Origin: Meiothermus ruber DSM 1279
Lineage (GTDB): Bacteria; Deinococcota; Deinococci; Deinococcales; Thermaceae
Assembly (NCBI RefSeq): GCF_000024425.1
Contig: NC_013946.1
Span: 1,426,001-1,490,000, forward strand
Direction of reading: 5' to 3'
Length of the DNA stretch: 64,000 bases
Shown: in pieces, positions 57,568-64,000 of the stretch
Layout of the letters: each line of letters begins with the position of its first letter
Numbering within the stretch: position 1 is the first letter of the stretch
Program-made: the position numbers and the translations under genes
The notes under the pieces: model-generated
Database searches by the model: none
Told to the model about the DNA's origin: nothing
What the model saw: the letters and a program-made list of their open reading frames with translations, nothing else

Positions 57568-59064
57568 ATGTCGGCGCTGCTCGAGCTCAAAAACATCACC
57601 AAGCGTTTTCCGGGCGTGGTCGCCAACGACGGGGTGAGCCTCGAGGTCTACCCCGGCGAGGTGCTGGCGCTCTTGGGGGAGAACGGGGCCGGTAAGTCCA
57701 CCCTGATCTCCATCCTCTACGGCCTCTACCGCCCCGACGAAGGGGAGATTCGGGTGGAGGGCCGCCTGGTGCGCATCGCCTCCCCCATGGACGCCCTCCG
57801 GCTGGGTATTGGGCTGGTGCCCCAGCACCCCACGCTGGTAGGCCGCCACACCGTGGCCGAAAACCTGGCCCTGGGCATTGGTAGCCCCTTTTTCCCAGTC
57901 CAGCGCATCGGGCCCCTGGTGGAGCGAATCGCCCAGGGCTACGGCCTGCAAATAGACCCCAGGGCCCCGGTGCACCAGCTCTCGCCGGGCGAGAAGCAAC
58001 GGGTGGAGATCGTGCGGGCCCTGCTGCGGGGGGCCAAGGTGCTCATCCTGGACGAGCCGACCAGCGTGCTCACCCCCCAGGAGGCCGAGGCTTTGTTCAG
58101 GGTTATGCGCGAGCTGCGGGCGGCGGGTAAGTCGCTTATCTTCATCTCCCACAAGCTCGAGGAGGTTTTGTCCATCGCCGACCGCTGCACGGTGCTGCGT
58201 CGGGGGCGGGTGGTGGGCAGTTTGCCCAGGGAAGAGGCCAGCAAGCCCAGGCTGGCCGAGCTGATGGTGGGGCGCAGCGTGAGCTTCGAGCGCAAGCGGC
58301 AAAGCGCCTCGCTGGGAGAGGTGGTGCTCGAGGTCGAAGACCTCAAGGCCCGCTCGAGCCGCAACCTCCCGGCCTTGCGGGGGGTTTCTTTTACGTTGCG
58401 TGGGGGAGAGATTCTGGGCCTGGCTGGGGTGGCAGGCAACGGCCAGAGCGAGCTGGTGGAGGTGCTGGCAGGGCTCCGAAGCATCGAGGCGGGCTCGGTG
58501 CGGCTCCTGGGGCAGCCTCTGCCGCCCCACCCAGCGCGACTGTTCGATATGGGAGTGGCCCACATCCCCGAAGACCGCATCCAGATGGGCACCGTGCCCA
58601 GCATGAGCGTGGCCGAAAACCTGGCCCTGCGCACCTTCGACCGGCCCCCCTGGGCCCGCGGCGGCCTGCTCAACCCCCGGGCCTTTGAAGAGGAAGCCCG
58701 GCAGCAGGTGCAGGCCTACGCCATCGCCACCCCCAGCCTTGGCACCCCCTCGAGGCTCCTTTCGGGCGGCAACATCCAGAAGGTCATCCTGGCCCGCGAG
58801 CTGGCCGGGAAGCCCAGGTTGATTCTGGCTGTACACCCCACCTACGGCCTCGATATCGGGGCCACCGAGCAGGTGCACCGGGTCTTGCTGGAAAAAACCC
58901 AGCAGGGGGCGGCAGTGCTCCTGGTCTCGGAGGATCTGGAGGAGCTGCTCTCGCTCTCCGACCGCATCGGGGTGCTCTACCGGGGGGCCTTGCAGGGGCC
59001 GTTTGCGGTGGAGGAGGTCTCGCGCGAGGCCATCGGCCTGTGGATGACCGGGGGTGCGGCGTGA
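57568..59064 (+). CDS. Nucleoside/simple-sugar ABC transporter, tandem ATP-binding protein
   Basis: This 498-residue protein has two ABC domains in tandem. The first has Walker A GENGAGKST, signature LSPGEKQRVEIVRALL and LILDEPTSVLTPQE. The second has a degenerate P-loop (GVAGNGQSE), signature LLSGGNIQKVILAREL and an atypical Walker B (LILAVHPTYGLD), the normal asymmetry of the YufO/NupA/RbsA-like class. Neighbouring permeases and a BMP-type binding protein make nucleosides the probable substrate. Confidence 0.93.
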   Translation: MSALLELKNITKRFPGVVANDGVSLEVYPGEVLALLGENGAGKSTLISILYGLYRPDEGEIRVEGRLVRIASPMDALRLGIGLVPQHPTLVGRHTVAENLALGIGSPFFPVQRIGPLVERIAQGYGLQIDPRAPVHQLSPGEKQRVEIVRALLRGAKVLILDEPTSVLTPQEAEALFRVMRELRAAGKSLIFISHKLEEVLSIADRCTVLRRGRVVGSLPREEASKPRLAELMVGRSVSFERKRQSASLGEVVLEVEDLKARSSRNLPALRGVSFTLRGGEILGLAGVAGNGQSELVEVLAGLRSIEAGSVRLLGQPLPPHPARLFDMGVAHIPEDRIQMGTVPSMSVAENLALRTFDRPPWARGGLLNPRAFEEEARQQVQAYAIATPSLGTPSRLLSGGNIQKVILARELAGKPRLILAVHPTYGLDIGATEQVHRVLLEKTQQGAAVLLVSEDLEELLSLSDRIGVLYRGALQGPFAVEEVSREAIGLWMTGGAA

Positions 59065-60116
59065 GGCTCGAGCCCCTGGTGAATGCCTCGGCCGGGCGGG
59101 TGCTGGGGGTCACGCTGGCCGCGTTGGGGCTGGCCTTTGTGCTGGTGGGCGCGGTGTTTGTGGCCTATGGGCAGAACCCGCTCGAGGTCTACCGCATCAT
59201 GCTCACCGGCACTCTACTGGACGCCAAGGGCTGGCAGGAAATCCTTCGCCGCAGCATCCCCCTGCTCTTGATTGGGGTGGGCCTGACCCTGGCCTTCCGC
59301 GCCCAGTTCTACAACATCGGGGCCGAGGGCCAGCTTTTGCTGGGGGCGGTGCTGGCCGCCGGGGTGGCCCTTTTCGTGCCCTTGCCGGCGCCCCTGAGCC
59401 TCCCGGCCATGGCGCTGGCCGGGGCGCTGGGTGGGGTGCTGTGGTGCGGCCTGGCGGCCTGGCTGCGGCTGCGCTTCAGCGTCAACGAAATCCTCTCCAC
59501 CCTGATGCTCAACTACGTGGCCCAGTCGCTGGTCATCTTCCTCATCAACGGCCCCTGGCGGGGCAAGGATGTGCGGGGCTACATCTACTCCGACCGCTTC
59601 GCCGAGTACCAGCAGATTCCGGTCTGGGCGGGCTCGAGCGTGCACTGGCCCACCCTGTTGCTGGGGGTGCTGCTGGCCCTGGTCTTGCAGTTCGTGCTCT
59701 TCCGCACCACCCTGGGCTTCCGCATGCGCATCGTGGGGGAGAACCCAGGGGCCGCGCGCTACCTGGGGATTGCCCAGGGCCGGGTGCTGCTGCTGCTGGC
59801 CCTCATCACCGGGGGCATGGCCGGTCTGGCCGGGGTGGGGGAGATTGCGGGCATTCACCACCGACTCATCGAGCCCAGCCAGCTTTCCAGTGGCTATGGC
59901 TTTACCGCCATCATCGTGGCCTGGCTGGCTCGAGGCCACCCGGCCCTGGTGCTCCTCACCGCCCCCCTGATGGGCCTGGTGCTGGCCGGGGGCGACCTGC
60001 TGAAGGTCAGCCTCAATATGCCCTTCCGCATCGTGGATATCTTCAGCGGGGTGATTTTGTTCTGCCTGATTGGCTCGGAGCTTTTTTTGCGTTACCGTGT
60101 CCGCTGGGGCAGGTAA
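59061..60116 (+). CDS. Nucleoside ABC transporter permease, YufP/NupB-like
   Basis: This 351-residue permease of the BPD_transp_2 family has about eight to ten hydrophobic helices and the motifs GLTLAFRAQFYNIGAEGQLL, RLRFSVNEILSTLMLNYVAQ and FRMRIVGENPGAARYLGIAQ. The GTG start overlaps the ATPase stop by 4 bp; an open frame 7 codons upstream is disfavoured. Pairing with a second permease downstream is standard for this importer type. Confidence 0.92.
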   Translation: MRLEPLVNASAGRVLGVTLAALGLAFVLVGAVFVAYGQNPLEVYRIMLTGTLLDAKGWQEILRRSIPLLLIGVGLTLAFRAQFYNIGAEGQLLLGAVLAAGVALFVPLPAPLSLPAMALAGALGGVLWCGLAAWLRLRFSVNEILSTLMLNYVAQSLVIFLINGPWRGKDVRGYIYSDRFAEYQQIPVWAGSSVHWPTLLLGVLLALVLQFVLFRTTLGFRMRIVGENPGAARYLGIAQGRVLLLLALITGGMAGLAGVGEIAGIHHRLIEPSQLSSGYGFTAIIVAWLARGHPALVLLTAPLMGLVLAGGDLLKVSLNMPFRIVDIFSGVILFCLIGSELFLRYRVRWGR

Positions 60117-60161
60117 GACGAACCCAATGCCTGCCGGGAGCGGTTATGCTGGTACGAACTT

Positions 60162-60386
60162 ATGCGAACCACGCTGGACTTGCCCGATGACCTGTACAAG
60201 CGACTCGAGCAGTTGGTTGTTCGGGAGGGGAGACCCTTGAGGGAAATAGTGCTGAGGCGCTTGGAGGAGGGTTTGAATCGTCAAGCTACCAGTACGGCTC
60301 AACGTATCCTGCCCGTCGTGCCGGAGGCGGGTCGTAGGATGAGGGCTTACGCGCATGCGGAGCCATGGGGTCTTTTGGATGAATAA
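60162..60386 (+). CDS. Ribbon-helix-helix antitoxin-like protein, apparently orphan
   Basis: This 74-residue protein begins MRTTLDLPDDLYKRLEQLVV and continues REGRPLREIVLRRLEEGLNR, a typical VapB ribbon-helix-helix antitoxin, with a C-terminal tail (AYAHAEPWGLLDE) that normally wraps the toxin. No PIN or other toxin frame follows before the next permease. It interrupts the nucleoside importer genes and has a different codon flavour from them, consistent with insertion of a toxin-antitoxin pair followed by toxin loss. Confidence 0.78.
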   Translation: MRTTLDLPDDLYKRLEQLVVREGRPLREIVLRRLEEGLNRQATSTAQRILPVVPEAGRRMRAYAHAEPWGLLDE

Positions 60387-60438
60387 GCGACTTTAGGCGC
60401 TTCAGTGGTCTAAGCTACGTGTTGTTGTAACTGCGTGT

Positions 60439-61311
60439 ATGGAAGAGATCATCAACGCCCTGGCTCGAGCCCTATCCTTTGGCACCCCCCTCTTAATTGC
60501 CTGCTTGGGGGCCATCCTGAACGAGCGGGCCGGGGTGGTGAACCTGGGGGTGGAGGGCATGATGGCCCTGGGGGCCCTGGCCGGTTTTGCGGTGGCCTAC
60601 GGCAGCGGGGCGGGCGATGGCAACCTCTGGCTGGCGGTGCTGGCGGCCATGCTGGCCGGGGCCATGGCCGCTTTGCTGCACGGCTTTGTGACCATCACCC
60701 TGCAGGCCAACCAGTTTGTCTCGGGCCTGGCCCTGACCATGGTGGGCCTGGGTACGGCGGGCCTGCTGGGCAAGCGCTTTGAGGGGCTGCCGCTCTTCAA
60801 CCAGCCCCCCGAGTGGCCTTTCACCCTGGGGGCCTTTGTGCTGGCGGGTCTGCTGGCGTTTGTGTTGTATGCCACCCGGACGGGGCTTTCGCTGCGTTCG
60901 GTGGGCGAGAACCCGGCGGCTGCCGACCTGCTGGGCATCAACGTACTGCGGGTGCGCTACGCTGCGGTGGCGGCGGGTGGGTCGCTGGCCGGGCTGGCCG
61001 GGGCCTACCTTTCGCTGGTCTACCGCCCCTCCTGGACCGATGGTATGACCGCGGGGCTGGGCTGGATTGCGGTGGCGTTGGTGATTTTTGTGGGCTGGAG
61101 CCCTGTGCGGGCCGTATTCGGGGCGGTCTTTTTCGGGCTTCTGTACTACCTGCAGTTCCGGTTGCAGGGGCAGGTGGCCGTCCCTTCAGAGGTATTTGCG
61201 AGCCTGCCCTACCTTCTGGTTATACTTGTGCTGGCTTTGTCCGGGCTGCGCGGGCAGCAGGGCAACGCCCCTGAAGCGCTGGGAAAACCCTATCGGCGAG
61301 GTGAACGCTAA
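60439..61311 (+). CDS. Nucleoside ABC transporter permease, YufQ/NupC-like
   Basis: This 290-residue second permease has motifs PLLIACLGAILNERAGVVNL, GVEGMMALGALAGFAVAYG, LQANQFVSGLALTMVGLGTA and LRSVGENPAAADLLGINVLR. About eight hydrophobic helices. It forms the heterodimeric channel with the first permease, from which it is now separated by the antitoxin gene. No Shine-Dalgarno is obvious at its ATG. Confidence 0.92.
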   Translation: MEEIINALARALSFGTPLLIACLGAILNERAGVVNLGVEGMMALGALAGFAVAYGSGAGDGNLWLAVLAAMLAGAMAALLHGFVTITLQANQFVSGLALTMVGLGTAGLLGKRFEGLPLFNQPPEWPFTLGAFVLAGLLAFVLYATRTGLSLRSVGENPAAADLLGINVLRVRYAAVAAGGSLAGLAGAYLSLVYRPSWTDGMTAGLGWIAVALVIFVGWSPVRAVFGAVFFGLLYYLQFRLQGQVAVPSEVFASLPYLLVILVLALSGLRGQQGNAPEALGKPYRRGER

Positions 61312-61359
61312 AGCCTACCCGACAAGGGCATGTTGGGTGGGCTGGTTGAAGGGGGATGT

Positions 61360-62508
61360 ATGCGAAAGACTTGGTTGATCGGTACGGTGATGGCGCTGGT
61401 GCTTGGCCTGGGGATGGCCCAGCAGTCCAACCTCAAAGCCTGCTTTATCTATGTAGGCCCCATCGGCGATGTGGGCTGGACTTACGCCCACGACGAGGCC
61501 CGGCGGGCTGCTGAGAAGGCCATTCCGGGTCTTACCACCCAGTACGTGGAGTCGGTTAAGCCGGCCGACACCCTGGCCACGGTAGACCGGCTGGTTGCGG
61601 GCGGTTGCAACGTAATCTTCACCACCTCCTTCGACTTCATGGATCCGACCCTCGAGGCCGCCAAGAAGTACCCCGAGGTCATCTTTGCCCATGCATCCGG
61701 CTTTAAGCGGGCCCCCAACATGCTCACCTACATGGCCGATTTCTACCAGATCTACTACCTGAACGGCCTGATGGCGGGCGCCCTCACCAAGAGCGGCAAG
61801 GTGGGCTATGTGGCGGCTTTCCCCATCCCCGAGCTCAAGCGCCACATCTCGGCTTTCGCCCTGGGCGTGCGCGCGGTCAACCCCCGGGCCACCGTGAATG
61901 TGAAGTGGATCAACGCCTGGTACGACCCCGTGAAGGCCCGTGAGGCCGCCGAGGCCCTGATGGCCGAGGGCAACGATATCCTGGCCTTTACCGAGGACAC
62001 CGCCACGGTCATCCAGACCGCGGCCCGGCGCCGGGTGCCCAGCTTCAGCCACTACAACTCGATGTACAAGTACGCGCCCGACTACGTGGTCTCGGGGCAG
62101 TTGGTGGACTGGAGCGTCATTTACATCGACATCCTGAAAAAGGTGCAGAACGGCACCTACACCCCCAGGAACCTGCAAAACGTGGACTACTGGTGGCTGG
62201 CCCGCGAGAAAGCGGTGATGCTGGGGGCCCAGGTGGGCATGCCCATCAACCCCAAGTTCGAGGCGGCCCTGAAGCAGGCCAGCATGACCGTGAACGGCAA
62301 GAAAGTGAGCGTCTACGACCGGGTGATGGAGCTGTACAAAGACATCCAGAGCGCCAACCCCAAATGGGATCCCTTCACCGGCCCCATCCGTGACCGCAAC
62401 GGGATTCTGCGCGTGCCGGCAGGGCGCAAGATGACCGTGAAGGAGCTCAACGAGATGCAGTGGGTGGCCCCTGGGGTGGTGGGCCCGGTGCCAGACGAGC
62501 CCAAATAA
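61360..62508 (+). CDS. BMP-family nucleoside-binding protein
   Basis: This 382-residue periplasmic protein has a signal peptide (MRKTWLIGTVMALVLGLGMA, then QQS) without a lipobox cysteine at the cleavage point. The mature PnrA/BMP fold shows KACFIYVGPIGDVGWTYAHD, VIFTTSFDFMDPTLEAAKKY and RHISAFALGVRAVNPRATVN. Such proteins bind purine nucleosides. The ATG at 61360 is chosen because GAAGGGGG precedes it and the signal peptide starts there; the frame also opens at 61330. Confidence 0.93.
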   Translation: MRKTWLIGTVMALVLGLGMAQQSNLKACFIYVGPIGDVGWTYAHDEARRAAEKAIPGLTTQYVESVKPADTLATVDRLVAGGCNVIFTTSFDFMDPTLEAAKKYPEVIFAHASGFKRAPNMLTYMADFYQIYYLNGLMAGALTKSGKVGYVAAFPIPELKRHISAFALGVRAVNPRATVNVKWINAWYDPVKAREAAEALMAEGNDILAFTEDTATVIQTAARRRVPSFSHYNSMYKYAPDYVVSGQLVDWSVIYIDILKKVQNGTYTPRNLQNVDYWWLAREKAVMLGAQVGMPINPKFEAALKQASMTVNGKKVSVYDRVMELYKDIQSANPKWDPFTGPIRDRNGILRVPAGRKMTVKELNEMQWVAPGVVGPVPDEPK

Positions 62509-62527
62509 TCTCAGCGGAAGCTTTCTG

Positions 62528-62559
62528 CCTGGCCTGGTCTGTCCAGGCCAGGTTTTTTT
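62528..62559 (+). terminator. Terminator of the nucleoside importer operon
   Basis: CCTGGCCTGG and CCAGGCCAGG enclose TCTGT and are followed by seven Ts, a textbook intrinsic terminator. Confidence 0.93.
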
Positions 62560-62616
62560 GGCAGGGCGGGCCTGCGCTTGCGAGGGGCCTGGGCTTGCCT
62601 GTACCATGCGCAGAAC

Positions 62617-64000
62617 ATGAACCTCCAGCTATCCGATCTCCAGTACGCAGTGGACGTGGCGATGGGCCGTCAGCCGGGAAGCCTGCTGCTCAAAAATGCG
62701 CGGCTGGTCAATGTGTTCACGCTGGAAATCCAGCACACCCACATCCTGCTGGCCGGGCGGCTGATAGCCGCGGTGGGGCCGGCGTACGCTCAGGCCCCGG
62801 CAGCCGAGGTGGTGGATCTGGAGGGCCGCTGGGTGGCCCCCGGCCTGATTGACGGGCACGTGCACCTCGAGTCCTCCCTGGTCTCGCCGGCGGAGTACGC
62901 CAAGGGGGTGGTGCCCCGGGGGGTGACCGGGGTGGTCACCGACCCCCACGAGATCGCCAATGTGGCCGGGGTAGCGGGCATCGAGTGGCTGATGCAGGCC
63001 AGCGAGGGGCTGCCCCTGGAGGTCTGGATCACCGTGCCCTCCTCGGTGCCTTCCACGCCCCTCGAGACCAGCGGTGCGGTGCTGGGGCTGGCCGAAATTG
63101 AGCGGCTGCTGGCCCACCCGAGGGTGGTGGGGGTGGCCGAGCTGATGAGCTTTCCGGCCATCCTGGCCGCCGACGCCACCGAGCTTGGCAAGGTGCTCCT
63201 GGCCGAGCGCTCCCGCAAGTCGCCCGAAGGCCATGCCCCCACCCTGGTGGGGCCTGCGCTGCAGGGCTATTTAGCCAGCGGCATCGCCTCCGATCACGAG
63301 AGCACCACCCTGGAGGAGGGGCGGGCCAAGCTCGAGGCCGGCTGCTTCCTGATGGTGCGCGAAGGCTCGACCACCCGCAACCTGGAGGCCCTGGCCCCGC
63401 TGCTGCGCCCGGAACATGGTGAGCGCATCGGCCTGGTGACCGACGATCGGCTGCCCTCCGACCTGCTCAGGGAGGGTGGGGTGGACTTCCTGGTGCGCAA
63501 GGCCATCGGGCTGGGGGTAGACCCGGCCTATGCCATCCGCGCCGGTAGCTGGAACGTGGCCCGCCACTACCGTCTTTTGCGCCGAGGCGCTATTGCCCCC
63601 GGCTTCCAGGCCGACCTGGTGGTGCTGGACGACCTGCACAGCTTCCGGGCCCAGGCCGTCTACCAGCAAGGCCGCCGGGTGGCCCGCCAGGGGCGGCTGG
63701 AGGTGGCCCTGCCCAAGACCGAAGTCTCGGGGGCGGTTTCGCACACCGTGCGGCTGCCCGAACTGCACCCCCAGGATCTGCAAATACCGGCCAGCCCGGG
63801 GAAGGTGCGGGTGATCCGGGCCATACCGCACCAGGTGCTAACCGCCGAGGAGCACCTCGAGCCCACCGTGCGCGATGGGGAGGTGGTGGCCGACCCCAGC
63901 CGCGACCTGGCCAAGCTGGTGTGTTTTGAGCGCCACGGCAAAAACGGCCGCATCGGTAAGGGTCTGGTGACCGCGTTTGGCCTGCAAAAAGGAGCCCTGG
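62617..64000 (+). CDS. ade: Adenine deaminase, 5' part
   Basis: The first 461 codons are visible; the gene continues past the right edge. It is an amidohydrolase with metal motif APGLIDGHVHLESSLVSPAE and the adenine deaminase blocks VTDPHEIANVAGVAGIEWLM, GVAELMSFPAILAADA, GIASDHESTTLEEGRAKLEA and GLVTDDRLPSDLLREGGVDF. It deaminates adenine to hypoxanthine, which xdhABC would oxidise. The ATG is 9 nt after TACCAT with no Shine-Dalgarno, so probably leaderless and separately transcribed from the importer operon. Confidence 0.94.
   Translation, partial: MNLQLSDLQYAVDVAMGRQPGSLLLKNARLVNVFTLEIQHTHILLAGRLIAAVGPAYAQAPAAEVVDLEGRWVAPGLIDGHVHLESSLVSPAEYAKGVVPRGVTGVVTDPHEIANVAGVAGIEWLMQASEGLPLEVWITVPSSVPSTPLETSGAVLGLAEIERLLAHPRVVGVAELMSFPAILAADATELGKVLLAERSRKSPEGHAPTLVGPALQGYLASGIASDHESTTLEEGRAKLEAGCFLMVREGSTTRNLEALAPLLRPEHGERIGLVTDDRLPSDLLREGGVDFLVRKAIGLGVDPAYAIRAGSWNVARHYRLLRRGAIAPGFQADLVVLDDLHSFRAQAVYQQGRRVARQGRLEVALPKTEVSGAVSHTVRLPELHPQDLQIPASPGKVRVIRAIPHQVLTAEEHLEPTVRDGEVVADPSRDLAKLVCFERHGKNGRIGKGLVTAFGLQKGAL

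Overview
The window looks like a chromosomal segment of a Meiothermus-type bacterium (Deinococcus-Thermota, Thermales). The grounds are high-GC coding sequence, many starts placed 6-9 nt after a -10-like box with no Shine-Dalgarno (leaderless style), a very high density of the hexamer CTCGAG in host genes, a coproporphyrin-type heme pathway, and an integrated element resembling the Thermus phages P23-77 and IN93. The genus is inferred from these features, not from a database match.

Layout. Positions 1-5.5 kb (minus strand): urate breakdown (allantoate amidohydrolase fragment, hydroxyisourate hydrolase, PuuD membrane urate oxidase, OHCU decarboxylase) next to a three-gene ABC importer with its own promoter. 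Positions 5.6-17.2 kb: heme synthesis, with hemL divergent from hemA-hemC-hemD-hemB, then a histidine kinase/response regulator pair, then hemE-hemQ-hemH-hemY. Positions 17.32-33.59 kb: a 16.2-kb provirus in tRNA-Arg(UCU), bounded by 47-bp direct repeats with one mismatch. Positions 33.5-34.2 kb: tRNAs Pro-Gly-Arg (minus) and Lys (plus). Positions 34.3-52.5 kb: housekeeping genes (HD-GYP protein, DUF815 ATPase, pyrG, MBL hydrolase, dodecin, a GntR-controlled peptide ABC/gamma-glutamyltransferase operon, ymdB-like gene, thioredoxin-domain protein, RDD protein, clpS, CDF-like protein, clpA). Positions 52.6-64 kb: purine catabolism and nucleoside uptake (xdhA-xdhB-xdhC, a BMP-type nucleoside ABC importer, adenine deaminase running off the right edge).

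The two ends describe one pathway: nucleoside/base uptake, adenine to hypoxanthine (ade), hypoxanthine to xanthine to urate (xdhABC), urate to 5-hydroxyisourate to OHCU to allantoin (puuD, uraH, uraD), and allantoate hydrolysis. The allantoinase step is not in the window.

The provirus is the most unusual part. It has no terminase, portal or tail genes. It has an A32-like packaging ATPase, two adjacent capsid-sized proteins (169 and 291 aa), a run of very small membrane proteins, an amidase and a lytic transglycosylase. This is the plan of the tailless, membrane-containing P23-77/IN93 group, and related proviruses in Meiothermus have been noted in that literature. On the lysogenic side, integrase, a membrane-anchored Mrr-like nuclease and a CI/LexA-like repressor are transcribed leftwards, opposite two small excisionase-like HTH genes, a putative replication protein and the structural genes. 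It also carries a PIN-type toxin-antitoxin pair.
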